Positions 17,501 through 26,099 of a stretch of 64,000 nucleotides of DNA are shown here, piece after piece. The notes beneath the pieces are model-generated. The model was not told where the DNA came from and ran no database searches. It saw nothing but the letters and a program-made list of their open reading frames with translations. Numbering within the stretch: position 1 is the stretch's first letter; every line of letters begins with the position of its first letter. The position numbers were made by a program, and so were the translations under genes. Source of the stretch: BOKV01 sp041987205 (GTDB taxonomy: Bacteria; Pseudomonadota; Alphaproteobacteria; Rhizobiales; Rhizobiaceae); assembly GCA_041987205.1 (NCBI GenBank), contig JBHIWX010000010.1, forward strand, positions 1 to 64,000. Direction: 5' to 3'.

Positions 17501-18322
17501 ATGACGGAATTCGAAGCATTCGCAGATCTGGAGTTGAAGGGTTGGTCCGAGCCGGAGACGGCCCGCGCCTATGCCCGCGATTTCGCCACCGCCGCCGACA
17601 TGTGCGCGCCCGCTTTCGTCGCCGCGGTTGATGCCGGCCCGGGCATGCACATCGCCGACATCTGCTGCGGCCACGGCGCGGTGACGAAGGCGCTGGCCGC
17701 GACGGGGGCGACGGTGACCGGCGTCGATTTCTCCGCAGCCATGCTGGAACTGGCGCGCGAAAACGTGCCGGAAGCGCGCTTCGTCGAGGGTAACGCCATG
17801 GCGCTCGGTTTCGAGGATGACAGTCTCGATGCGGTGACGATCGGATTCGGCATCCCGCATGTTCCCGAGCCCGAGAAAGTGTTCGGCGAGGTCAGGCGGG
17901 TGCTGCGGAAAGGCGGGCGCTTCGCCTATACGGTGTGGCACGGCATGGAGGCGGACGGTGCCTTTCGCTGGCTCTTCCAGGCGGTGCAGGCCCATGGCGA
18001 CAAGGACATCGCGCTGCCGCCCGCGCCCGACGCGAATGCCTTCGGATTGCGTGAAGTCGCCTTTCCCGCACTCGAAGCAGCAGGCTTCGGCGACATCGCC
18101 CTGCAAACGGTCGACAGCGCGTGGGTGAGCGACGACCCGGCGGCGCCGTTCGAATTCTTCCATGACGGCACGGTGAGGGGTGCGGCACTGCTGCGCGGCC
18201 AGCCGAAATCCTGCAAGCAGGCGATCCGGCGGGCGGTTATCGCGGAGGTCGTGCGTTACTGCGGCAACGCGCCGCCCTATCGAATCCCGATACCGGCGGC
18301 GCTGGTATCGGCACGCGCCTGA
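17501..18322 (+). CDS. Class I SAM-dependent methyltransferase
   Basis: A 273-residue cytosolic methyltransferase. The SAM-binding Rossmann motifs are clear: IADICCGHGAVTKALAATG (motif I, about residues 51-69), then TVTGVDFSAAMLELA (acidic end of strand 2), GNAMALGFEDDSLDAVTIGF and LRKGGRFAYTVWHG. This resembles the UbiE/COQ5-like small-molecule group. The substrate is unknown. The ATG at 17501 follows a GCAAGGAGACC ribosome site; the long upstream open frame is not coding. It stands alone, convergent with rpoH. Confidence 0.88.
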   Translation: MTEFEAFADLELKGWSEPETARAYARDFATAADMCAPAFVAAVDAGPGMHIADICCGHGAVTKALAATGATVTGVDFSAAMLELARENVPEARFVEGNAMALGFEDDSLDAVTIGFGIPHVPEPEKVFGEVRRVLRKGGRFAYTVWHGMEADGAFRWLFQAVQAHGDKDIALPPAPDANAFGLREVAFPALEAAGFGDIALQTVDSAWVSDDPAAPFEFFHDGTVRGAALLRGQPKSCKQAIRRAVIAEVVRYCGNAPPYRIPIPAALVSARA

Positions 18323-18340
18323 CGGCGCGCGCCTTCAGCC

Positions 18341-19252
18341 TTACGCCTCGTCGTGATGCTCCAGCGCGGCCGGGGTCTTGGCCAGATCGCGCGCGGCGGC
18401 GCGCATGGCCTTCTGGACCTTCTCGAAAGCGCGCACCTCGATCTGGCGCACGCGCTCGCGGGAGATGTTGAACTCCTGGCTCAGATCTTCCAGCGTGATC
18501 GGGTTTTCCTCGAGCCGGCGGGCGAGGAAGACGCGCTTTTCGCGCTCATTGAGGACATCGAGGGCCTCCTTGAGCATTTCGCGACGCGTTTCCAGCTCGT
18601 CCTGGCGGATCATCACCTCTTCGGCGTTGTCGTTCTCGTCGACGAGCCAGTCCTGCCATTCGCCGCTTTCGCCCTCGGTCGCCTTGATCGGCGCGTTGAG
18701 CGAGGCGTCGCCGCCGAGACGGCGGTTCATGGAGACGACTTCTTCTTCCGAGACGCCGAGCTGGGTGGCGATCTGCTTGACCTGATCGGGCTTCAGATCG
18801 CCCTCGTCGAGCGCCTGGATGCGGCTCTTGGCCTTGCGCAGGTTGAAGAACAGCCGCTTCTGGTTAGCGGTCGTGCCCATCTTGACCAGGCTCCAGGAGC
18901 GCAGCACGTATTCCTGGATGGCAGCCTTGATCCACCACATCGCATAGGTGGCGAGGCGGAAACCCTTGTCGGGGTCGAATTTCTTGACGGCCTGCATCAG
19001 GCCGACATTGCCTTCGGAAACAACCTCGCCGATCGGCAGGCCGTAGCCGCGATAGCCCATGGCGATCTTGGCAACCAGCCGCAAATGGCTGGTGACGAGC
19101 TGATGCGCTGCATCGCGGTCTTCATGCTCCTGATAACGCTTGGCGAGCATGTATTCCTGGTCCGGTTCCAGCATGGGGAACCGGCGGATTTCTTCCATGT
19201 ATCGGCTCAGGCCGGTGTCGCCGGAAGCGACGCTGGGCAGTGAACGGGCCAT
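18341..19252 (-). CDS. rpoH: RNA polymerase sigma factor RpoH (sigma-32)
   Basis: A 303-residue heat-shock sigma factor. Region 2 (SEGNVGLMQAVKKFDPDKG, then FRLATYAMWWIKAAIQEYVL) recognises the -10 element and melts the DNA. The RpoH-specific box QKRLFFNLRKAK follows, and region 4 (LEDLSQEFNISRERVRQIE) reads the -35 element. It directs transcription of chaperones and proteases, and FtsH, encoded at the window's start, is the protease that degrades RpoH in well-studied bacteria. It lies downstream of rluD on the same strand, a common rhizobial order, but 151 bases apart, so it probably has its own promoter. Confidence 0.97.
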   Translation of the reverse strand: MARSLPSVASGDTGLSRYMEEIRRFPMLEPDQEYMLAKRYQEHEDRDAAHQLVTSHLRLVAKIAMGYRGYGLPIGEVVSEGNVGLMQAVKKFDPDKGFRLATYAMWWIKAAIQEYVLRSWSLVKMGTTANQKRLFFNLRKAKSRIQALDEGDLKPDQVKQIATQLGVSEEEVVSMNRRLGGDASLNAPIKATEGESGEWQDWLVDENDNAEEVMIRQDELETRREMLKEALDVLNEREKRVFLARRLEENPITLEDLSQEFNISRERVRQIEVRAFEKVQKAMRAAARDLAKTPAALEHHDEA

Positions 19253-19403
19253 GAAGCACCCTCCTCAAATCGAGATACGGGCTCCCTCGTGTGGCAAGCC
19301 CCAAATAAACGGGCATGATGAATCATCACCCGCCGTCACCCTGATTATATAGGTTGATCTGCGGCGGTTGTGTGAATTTTGCGTAATGTGTGGCCGGCTT
19401 ACA

Positions 19404-20447
19404 TCATTGCACGGTTTTGAAAAGCTGAAGCAGACCGGCAAAATCCGCCGGCAGTGGGGCTTCGAAACGCAGGGGTTCCCCCGAAACGGGATGGGCGAAA
19501 GCCAGCGTGGCGGCGTGCAGGGCCTGCCGGGAAAACTCCGCCACGCCCTGTTGGAGCGCTTCGGGCAGGGCATTCGCCTTGGTGGCGAAATGGGCGCCAT
19601 AATCGCGGTCGCCGATCAGCGGATGGCCGAAATGGGCCATGTGGACGCGGATCTGGTGGGTGCGCCCGGTCTCCAGCCGACATTCGACCAGCGAGACGGT
19701 GGCAGTGCGTTTTTCCGGCTTCTCGGGAAACTGGCGCAGCACGCGGTAGTGCGTGACGGCGTGGCGGGCATCGGGTGCGCCCTCGCGCACCACGGCGCGT
19801 TTCATCCGGTCGGAACCGGAGCGGCCGAGCGGGGCATCGATCGATCCGGCATGGCGCGGCAGGGCGCCCCAGACCAGGGCCAGATAGCTGCGTTCGAGCG
19901 GGCCGGAGCGCCCGTGATCGGCAAACTGGGCGGAGAGCGAGGCGTGCGCCCGCTCGGTTTTCGCGACCACCATGACGCCCGACGTATCCTTGTCGAGCCG
20001 GTGGACGATGCCCGGCCGCTTCACCCCGCCAATGCCGGCGAGGCTGTCGCCGCAATGGGCAAGCAGGGCGTTGACCAGCGTGCCGGTCGCATTGCCGGGG
20101 GCGGGGTGCACCACCATGCCGGCGGGTTTCACCACGACGATCAGGTCGTCGTCCTCGAACAGGATGTCGAGCGGGATGGCCTCGGGCAGCGGTGTGGCGT
20201 CTTCCGGCTGCGGTACGACGAGTTCGATTGCCTCACCGGCTTTCAACTTGTATTTCGGTGTGGTGCAGGGCTTGCCGTCGACCGTGACATGGCCCTCGAG
20301 GATCAGCGCCTTGACCCGCGAGCGCGAGACATGCGCGGGCATGCAGCTCGCCAGAAAGGCGTCGAGACGCTGTCCGGCGCCGTCCGTGTCCACCGCGAAG
20401 CGGTCCGGCCGGTCTTCCCCTTGCTTTTCTTCCGGGCTAGGAGACAT
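19404..20447 (-). CDS. rluD: 23S rRNA pseudouridine synthase RluD-like
   Basis: A 347-residue RNA-modifying enzyme with an N-terminal S4 RNA-binding domain (RLDAFLASCMPAHVSRSRVKAL) and the RluA-family catalytic domain with HRLDKDTSGVMVVAKT, which holds the catalytic Asp. RluD makes pseudouridines in helix 69 of 23S rRNA. Assignment to RluD rather than RluC rests on the S4 domain, the length and the adjacency to rpoH, so paralogue identity is moderately sure. The ATG at 20447 lacks a clear ribosome site. It is transcribed divergently from the small membrane protein gene at 20510. Confidence 0.88.
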   Translation of the reverse strand: MSPSPEEKQGEDRPDRFAVDTDGAGQRLDAFLASCMPAHVSRSRVKALILEGHVTVDGKPCTTPKYKLKAGEAIELVVPQPEDATPLPEAIPLDILFEDDDLIVVVKPAGMVVHPAPGNATGTLVNALLAHCGDSLAGIGGVKRPGIVHRLDKDTSGVMVVAKTERAHASLSAQFADHGRSGPLERSYLALVWGALPRHAGSIDAPLGRSGSDRMKRAVVREGAPDARHAVTHYRVLRQFPEKPEKRTATVSLVECRLETGRTHQIRVHMAHFGHPLIGDRDYGAHFATKANALPEALQQGVAEFSRQALHAATLAFAHPVSGEPLRFEAPLPADFAGLLQLFKTVQ

Positions 20448-20509
20448 GGAGGAGGCCAGCCGCGCGAAACGCCGCCCGGCCGGTCAGGCGAGGCCGCAGG
20501 AAAACCATC

Positions 20510-20893
20510 ATGACCGCATATGACGATACCGAGGAAGACAAGCCGCTCGATCCCGCGGTCGAACGTGTTCGCCGCAAGATGCTGCGCCTGATGGTCGTGT
20601 CGGTCGGCATCATGATGGTCGGCCTTATGGCCGTCCTCGGGGCCATTGTCTACAAGTTCTCGGGCCGCAGCGAGACGGCGCCGCGCGAAAGCCTTTCGGC
20701 CGGTTCCGCCGGCGTGCCGATCACGCCCGGTTTCGAAGGCCGTATCGATCTGCCCGACGGCAGCGAGATCGTTTCCAGCTCGCTCGACGGCGGCAACATC
20801 CTGCTGCGCGTGCGCCATGCCGAGGAGGGCGAACGCCTGCTGGTCTACAGTCTTGGCGAGGATCGCATCATCGCGACGGTCACGATTGACTAG
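20510..20893 (+). CDS. Small single-pass inner membrane protein
   Basis: A 127-residue protein with a charged cytoplasmic N-terminus (residues 1-27), one membrane helix (LMVVSVGIMMVGLMAVLGAIVY, about 28-50) and a periplasmic domain of about 75 residues with short beta strands (IDLPDGSEIVSSSLDGGNIL). It resembles the DUF6476 proteins found divergent from rluD in alphaproteobacteria, by memory only. The function is unknown. Its stop overlaps the likely TTG start of the next gene (20886), so the two should be translationally coupled. Confidence 0.8.
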   Translation: MTAYDDTEEDKPLDPAVERVRRKMLRLMVVSVGIMMVGLMAVLGAIVYKFSGRSETAPRESLSAGSAGVPITPGFEGRIDLPDGSEIVSSSLDGGNILLRVRHAEEGERLLVYSLGEDRIIATVTID

Positions 20894-21650
20894 AACCGGA
20901 CGTCTTGCTGCCATTTTCATTCTGGCGATCCTCGCCGGAGCAGCCGGCGCGTTTGCCCAGACCAATCGGGTCGCCAGCGGCGTAGCCATCGCGGCCTGCG
21001 GTGAGCTGATCGGTGCGGTAAAGGCCGCGACCGGCGCGCCACCGAGGCTGAGCGAACCCGACGTGGCGGGGCTGTTCAATCTGGCGCTGCCGCAAGCTGC
21101 CGCAGAGGGGCCGCCGGCCCAGCCGGAGGAGTTTGTCCTGCTGGCGGAGATGAGCGGGCAGGCCGGCATGCTGGCGCGGGCCTACATCCTGTCGGGGCAG
21201 GGCATGGGCACGAATGGCGGACTGAACGATGCGCAGCGGCGCCGTGCAGGCCTGAACTTCGTGACCTATCTGCCGGAGATTGTCGCGCTCTACGATTTCA
21301 GGCTGCGCGTCTCGGCACGGCTGGCGGCGGGGGCGTCGCATTGGCGGGTCGACATGCCGGAGAGTGCCGGGGACGATCCGGCGATCCGCGCCGGGCTGAC
21401 CGCGATCGAGACGGAGGTGCGTACGATCCTGGCCTCGGTGCTTTCGCTGGTAGCCGACGAGAATATCGGCGACGAGTGGCGTCTGGCGCGCATGGAACTG
21501 CTTTCGCAGGAGGTGAGCGATTTCGCCGGTTTCCTCGATCTCAAGCCTTCGCAGGAACTGGCCGACCAGGCGCTGGCGGCAGCGATCCGGGAGCGCAATC
21601 CGCAGATCGGTCGGCTGCTCAGGGATTTCGCGCTGGCGATCCTGAGGTGA
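20886..21650 (+). CDS. Exported protein of unknown function, TTG start
   Basis: A 254-residue protein with a signal peptide (TGRLAAIFILAILAGAAGAFAQ) and a mature part rich in helices (DIAALYDFRL-type stretches, LASVLSLVADENIGDEWRLA). No ATG is available near the signal peptide. The best start is TTG at 20886, overlapping the preceding stop by 8 bases (TTGACTAG), which suggests coupled translation. I do not recognise the family. The helical content and export suggest a periplasmic accessory of the preceding membrane protein, which is inference from operon structure only. Confidence 0.75.
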   Translation: MTRTGRLAAIFILAILAGAAGAFAQTNRVASGVAIAACGELIGAVKAATGAPPRLSEPDVAGLFNLALPQAAAEGPPAQPEEFVLLAEMSGQAGMLARAYILSGQGMGTNGGLNDAQRRRAGLNFVTYLPEIVALYDFRLRVSARLAAGASHWRVDMPESAGDDPAIRAGLTAIETEVRTILASVLSLVADENIGDEWRLARMELLSQEVSDFAGFLDLKPSQELADQALAAAIRERNPQIGRLLRDFALAILR

Positions 21651-21816
21651 GTTGGTTCGACACTCTCTCCCCCTCCCATTTATGGGGCGGGATCATGGCT
21701 GGGGAATCTTGAGTATGGTGGGCACGAACGTGCCTGACATCGGCTCAGCTACCCCCACCGGCTCTGCTTCGCCATGCTCGCAATCGCCTGCCTCCCCTCA
21801 AGGGGGAGGCGTTTGC
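21651..21816. repeat. Intergenic repeat-like element with convergent terminator hairpin
   Basis: This stretch between two convergent genes contains CTCCCCCTCCCATTTATGGG-like and CCTCCCCTCAAGGGGGAGG-like segments, of the kind scattered between genes in Mesorhizobium-type genomes. The clear hairpin is GCCTCCCC (21790-21797) with GGGGAGGC (21803-21810). A similar CCCC/GGGG hairpin occurs near 34731-34755. It probably works as a two-way terminator. Confidence 0.55.
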
Positions 21817-22980
21817 TCATTCGTTCGGCTTCGTTGCATGAAACGGATCGGCGTAGCGTGGGTCGGTGAGCAGAGACTCATCCGTCAGCGTTTCGAGAAA
21901 GGCGACGAGCGCGGCCTTGTCTGTTTCCGAAAAATCGAAACGCAGAGGCGTGTCGTCCGGGTTCCGCAGTTCCGGCGCGAGGTTGGGTTTGGCGGCGATG
22001 CCGGTCGCGTAATGGTCGATGACCGCTTCCAGCGTGGCGAAACGGCCGTCATGCATGTAGGGGGCGCTGACCGCGATGTTGCGCAGCGAGGCGGCGCGGA
22101 ACTTGCCGGAATCGGCGGGGAGGGTGGTCGTTTCTCCAACTCCGTCATCGGGTCCTGAATCAGGTCGGGTGTCGAGAGAGGGAAGACCGTTGTCGCGTGG
22201 TTCGAGCAGCACGAAGGCGTCGGTCTCATGGCAGGCGGCGCAGCCGGCACCACCCTGTTCGCGTGACGCGAAGAACAGGAACTTGCCCCGGTTTTCCTGC
22301 TTCGAGAAAGCCGGGAAATCCTGCAGGCGATCGCCCGTGCCGGCGCGGTCGTAACGCGCGTCGAAGCTGTTGATCGAGCGCACGAACTGCGCAAGCGCGC
22401 CTGCGATGCGCGGCTCGGTGATCGTCGCGTCACCGAACGCCGCGGCGAAGTATTTGCCGTACCAGGACCGGCTTTCGACCCGGCCGACCAGTTCGCCCGG
22501 TTTCAGCCCCATCTCGATCCCGTCGGTGAAAGGCTGAAGCACCTGCGCCTCGAGGCTCGGCGCGCGTTCGTCGCGGAAATAGCGTCCGCGCGGATTGAAG
22601 CGCGCATTGACGAGCGCCATGGCCGAGCGGCGCGTGATCCGGCCCTGAAAGCCGATGGAGAAGCGGGTCGGGTCGTCGAAGCCGGACGCCTGCGCGTGGC
22701 AGCTCGAACAGGAGACGAGGCCGTTGGCCGAGAGGTTCCGGTCGTAGAACAGCAGACGGCCAAGGCTGATGCCGACCTGCGTGGCTGGGTTGTCGGCGGG
22801 CGTGTTGTCGAGGGCCGCGATGGCCGGGTCGAGCGCGGCGGGCAGCACCACCAGCGGGCTTTCGCCTGACGCGGGTTCGCGGTCATAGCGGCTGTCGGCG
22901 GCCCTTGCGAAAGGCGCGAGCGCCAGCATGCCTGCGAGGGCGGCCGCGACAAGGCTGGAGGGCGCGCGAAACAGCGTCAT
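21817..22980 (-). CDS. Diheme cytochrome c peroxidase / MauG-like protein
   Basis: A 387-residue exported protein with a signal peptide ending APFARA and two heme c sites: CSSCH in the N-terminal half (after GLVSCSSCHAQASGFDD) and CAACH in the second half. The distal stretch SAPYMHDGRFATLEAVIDHY is the family motif of bacterial diheme peroxidases and MauG. It could reduce H2O2 in the periplasm or modify a partner protein; the lack of an adjacent amine dehydrogenase argues against a MauG role proper. It is convergent with the TTG-start gene and stands alone. Confidence 0.9.
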   Translation of the reverse strand: MTLFRAPSSLVAAALAGMLALAPFARAADSRYDREPASGESPLVVLPAALDPAIAALDNTPADNPATQVGISLGRLLFYDRNLSANGLVSCSSCHAQASGFDDPTRFSIGFQGRITRRSAMALVNARFNPRGRYFRDERAPSLEAQVLQPFTDGIEMGLKPGELVGRVESRSWYGKYFAAAFGDATITEPRIAGALAQFVRSINSFDARYDRAGTGDRLQDFPAFSKQENRGKFLFFASREQGGAGCAACHETDAFVLLEPRDNGLPSLDTRPDSGPDDGVGETTTLPADSGKFRAASLRNIAVSAPYMHDGRFATLEAVIDHYATGIAAKPNLAPELRNPDDTPLRFDFSETDKAALVAFLETLTDESLLTDPRYADPFHATKPNE

Positions 22981-23112
22981 GGCGTGATTGTAGCGCCGAT
23001 CAGGGCGATCGGAAGACCGGTCCTGGTCGATGACGGGTTGTGCGACGGCGCGAGGTGTGATGCGGGAACGGAGCGCAAGGTGGCTTGTCCGCTCCTCCTG
23101 CCAGTTCGCCTG

Positions 23113-24342
23113 TCAGCTTGCCTTGTTCTGGCGGGCCGAATCCTGCAGGGCGCGGATGCGTTCGGCGAGCGTGCGCACGGGGCGTCCGTCGTCCTCTGCG
23201 GCGGTCGCCTTGCTTGGCGCCGGCTTCGGCGTCTTGGCGAGGATTTCGTCGATGGCCGAATGGTTGCCTTCGAGCGCCGAGGTCATCGCGGTCACTTGGG
23301 CAGCCAGATCGTTGATGCGCTCGCGCAGGATCGCGTTCTCGCGGCGCTCCGACTCCCAGTCTTCCGATTTGACGCGTTCCATGGCGCCGAGATTTTCCTT
23401 CATCCGGTCGTGTTCGGCGGTCAGCGCGGCGAGCTTTTCCTCCAGCGCTTCCTTGTCGCCACGCAGGGAAGACATCGCCTTTTCGACATTGTCGTTGGAG
23501 GCGTCGTTGAGCAGCGCTTCCATCTGAAGAGTCGTCTGGGCGAGTTTCGCCTCCAGTTCGACGGAGCGTGACTTTTCCTCCGCAAGCTGATGCGTCAGCT
23601 CGGAGTTGATGCGGTCCTCGCTGCCCGACGTTTCGCGCAGGCGGGAGAGATCGCGCTCGCGCTTTTCCAGATCGGCTTCGACATCGGCGAGTTGCTTCTG
23701 CAGGCGGCCGATGCGGCCTTCGAGGTCGGAACTCTTGCGGCGTTCGCTGTCGAGGTCGTTTTCCAGCCGGCGTTCGAGCTCGGAAATCTCCGAGACGCGG
23801 TCAGTGAGGTTTTCCATCTCGGTCTGCTTGGCGACCAGCTCGATGCGGCGGCTGGCGGAATCGACTTCGGATTCGGAAAGTCGGCCGCGCATGCGTTCGA
23901 CCTCGAGTGCCTTCTTTTCCAGTTCGGCGCGGGTCTCGTCGAGCTTGCGGCTGGCGGTCGCGAGGCGTTCCTCGCGGTCCTTCAGCTGGGCGCGCAGTTC
24001 AGCCGAGCGCCCTTCCAGTTCCTCGATGACGCGGATGCGGTCGTCGCTCTCTCCGGCCAGCTTGGCCAGTTCGTCGCGCTTGCGGGCGATCTCGATGACC
24101 TGATTTGCGGCCTTCTCGCGCAGTTCGTCGACGCTCAGTTCGAGCCGGCGCGTCGACATGGCGAATTCGGCGCGCAACTGGTCCTTGTCGGCCTGGATTT
24201 CGTTGAGGGTCAGTGGAACCGAGGCCTCGACGCGGCGCTTGGTCAGCGTCACCGCGCGATTCCAGATCGCCGGCGAGACCATCAATGCGATCAGCGCCGC
24301 GCTCAAAAAGCCAAGGCCGAAAAGGAGAATGCCTTCAAACAC
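23113..24342 (-). CDS. Membrane-anchored long coiled-coil protein
   Basis: A 409-residue protein with one N-terminal membrane helix (residues 1-26, ILLFGLGFLSAALIALMVSP) followed by about 330 residues of almost unbroken heptad-rich coiled coil (for example ELERRLENDLDSERRKSSDLE), then a short basic C-terminal tail. The shape resembles RmuC-, ZapG- or polar-scaffold-like proteins. No nuclease or other catalytic motif is visible. It is conserved among rhizobia as a hypothetical protein, as I recall. A scaffold or tether at the inner membrane is the simplest inference. Confidence 0.82.
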   Translation of the reverse strand: MFEGILLFGLGFLSAALIALMVSPAIWNRAVTLTKRRVEASVPLTLNEIQADKDQLRAEFAMSTRRLELSVDELREKAANQVIEIARKRDELAKLAGESDDRIRVIEELEGRSAELRAQLKDREERLATASRKLDETRAELEKKALEVERMRGRLSESEVDSASRRIELVAKQTEMENLTDRVSEISELERRLENDLDSERRKSSDLEGRIGRLQKQLADVEADLEKRERDLSRLRETSGSEDRINSELTHQLAEEKSRSVELEAKLAQTTLQMEALLNDASNDNVEKAMSSLRGDKEALEEKLAALTAEHDRMKENLGAMERVKSEDWESERRENAILRERINDLAAQVTAMTSALEGNHSAIDEILAKTPKPAPSKATAAEDDGRPVRTLAERIRALQDSARQNKAS

Positions 24343-24515
24343 GTACTCACCCGCCGGTTCTGCCAGAATTGGGAAACACCCCTATCATGGCACGAAAGCC
24401 GTGAACGCGCCACGACAGGGAATGATTAACCTTAAAGCCTCGCGCGACCGGGAGTTGTGCGCTTTTGCACGCCGGTGGCGCGAGACGCCCCAATTGAACT
24501 GAACGATCCGTGATA

Positions 24516-25121
24516 TCAGAAAGGATTGACGCGCGGCACGCGGCTCATCTTCAGATAGCCGACATTGATGCCGAGACGCGCGCCGATGCCGGTGCGGATC
24601 GGCACCAGATTGACGCCGTTGCGGGTCAGCGCGGTTACGCCCAGGCCGCCGACCATATAGGCCGACCCGGACACGCCGAAGAAGCGGCTGTATATGTAGT
24701 CGATGTCCGGCAGGTCGTAGACCAGCATCATGGTGCGGTTGCCGTCGAGGCCGTAATCCCAGCCGATGGAGGGGCCTTGCCAGTAAATCTTGTGGTCGCC
24801 GGCATTCTTGGTGAAGAGCTTGCCCTCACCGTAGCGAAGGCCGCCGATGAAGGCGCCGCCGGCCTCCTCGCCCAGAATGTAGCCGTTCGGCAGGCCGTGC
24901 TGCTCGAAGGCGCGTTCGACGGCGCCGGCCAGCGCGCCCGAGGTCGCACCGAAGAAGCCGTGGCCGGCGTCGACGATCTCCTGGACGGTGTAGGTGTTGT
25001 AGGCCTGTGCCTTCACCGACACGGGCACGATGGTGATCATGGCTAGCCAGGCCAGTGCGGCCGCCAGGAAGACGCGGCGGAAGGCCGCCAGGGGTCGGAA
25101 AATTACTCGGGTACGCAACAT
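24516..25121 (-). CDS. eipA: EipA/DUF1134 envelope integrity protein
   Basis: A 201-residue exported protein. The signal peptide (residues 1-39) ends SVKAQA, followed by YNTYTVQEIVDAGHGFFG and the glycine-rich body characteristic of DUF1134 (ALAGAVERAFEQHGLPNGYI, VGGLGVTALTRNGVNLVPIR, GARLGINVGYLKMS). In Brucella the DUF1134 protein EipA is a periplasmic beta-barrel needed for cell-envelope integrity, and its gene lies next to chpT and ctrA, from memory. The ATG at 25121 is supported by AAGGAG seven bases upstream. Here it is divergent from chpT, the same arrangement, which supports the name. Confidence 0.85.
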   Translation of the reverse strand: MLRTRVIFRPLAAFRRVFLAAALAWLAMITIVPVSVKAQAYNTYTVQEIVDAGHGFFGATSGALAGAVERAFEQHGLPNGYILGEEAGGAFIGGLRYGEGKLFTKNAGDHKIYWQGPSIGWDYGLDGNRTMMLVYDLPDIDYIYSRFFGVSGSAYMVGGLGVTALTRNGVNLVPIRTGIGARLGINVGYLKMSRVPRVNPF

Positions 25122-25338
25122 GTTCCGGGCTCCTTGAAAGCAAGCATGCATGGGCCGGCCTTGGCATTCGGCCGGCAATCGATCCCGATAATGCAACGGA
25201 AAATTTTTACAGAAGGTTTACCACGGCATGTTTTGTCGCGGTGGGCCGATCGTGTAACCAGAATCAACGGCCGGCGGCGGTGATTCGGCCATGGTGCGGC
25301 TTTTCGGGCCGGTTGCGCAGTTACGAGGGACGAAGCAC

Positions 25339-25977
25339 ATGCCGAAACTTCCAGAGGTCAGCGCGCTCGATCTGGCCGCGCTGTTGAGCTCCAAGGTCTG
25401 CCACGACGTCATTTCGCCGGTCGGCGCGATCGCCAACGGGCTGGAGCTGCTCGACGAGGATTCCGACGCCGAAACGCGCGAAATCGCCATGCAACTGGTG
25501 CGCTCTTCCGCGGTCAATGCCTCGGCGAAGCTGCAATTTGCGCGCATCGCCTTCGGTGCGGCGGGTTCGGCCGGTGCGGACATCGATACGGGCGACGCGG
25601 AAAAGGTGGCGCGCGGCTATTTCGACAACGAGAAGAAGACCGATCTCGAATGGACCGGCGAGCGCGCGCTGATGCCCAAGAACAAGGTCAAATTGCTGCT
25701 CAACCTGCTGCTGGTCGGCCTGTCGGCAGTACCGCGCGGCGGCCTGGTGAAAGCCGAGATCACGGATCCGAACGGCACACCTTCCTTCAAGGTGACGGCG
25801 ACGGGCACCGCCGCGCGCGTGCCGCCCACCTTCCTCGACCTGATGAACGGCACCCATGAGGGCGCGCCCGACGCCCATGCCGTCCAGCCGCTCTACACAC
25901 TGAAACTCGCCGAGGCGGTCAACATGGCGGTCAGCGCCAGCGTGGACGGCGAGAGCGTGACGATCACGGCCGGCTGA
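25339..25977 (+). CDS. chpT: Histidine phosphotransferase ChpT
   Basis: A 212-residue cytosolic phosphotransfer protein that carries phosphate from the hybrid kinase CckA to CtrA (and CpdR). The N-terminal helix has KVCHDVISPVGAIANGLELL with the phosphoacceptor His22, and the C-terminal half is a degenerate ATPase-like domain (KVKLLLNLLLVGLSAVPRGG). The start at 25339 is the family start; the earlier in-frame starts only add an AT-rich leader. It is divergent from eipA. Its upstream kinase (from 62117) and downstream target (32145-32846) are both encoded in this window. Confidence 0.95.
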   Translation: MPKLPEVSALDLAALLSSKVCHDVISPVGAIANGLELLDEDSDAETREIAMQLVRSSAVNASAKLQFARIAFGAAGSAGADIDTGDAEKVARGYFDNEKKTDLEWTGERALMPKNKVKLLLNLLLVGLSAVPRGGLVKAEITDPNGTPSFKVTATGTAARVPPTFLDLMNGTHEGAPDAHAVQPLYTLKLAEAVNMAVSASVDGESVTITAG

Positions 25978-26043
25978 TTATCGCTCGGCGATCGTCCTCA
26001 AGCGTTTCCGAGTGAGGCGCGAAGGGCAGACCCAATCATCCAT

Positions 26044-26088
26044 CCGTCAACGTCGGGTCACGGCCTGTGGCCGGCCCGAGGATGACGG
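26044..26088. repeat. Imperfect palindromic intergenic element
   Basis: CCGTCAACGTCGGG (26044-26057) pairs imperfectly with CCCGAGGATGACGG (26075-26088). It lies between the convergent ends of chpT and gcvP. It shares the GATGACGG end with the palindromes at 34828-35596 and may belong to the same family, or act simply as a two-way transcript-end hairpin. Confidence 0.55.
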
Positions 26089-26099
26089 CTGAGTAATTG

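Noticed and set aside
24424..24436. TTAACC-TTAA as a CtrA box
   Set aside because: The spacing between TTAA halves is two bases, not seven.
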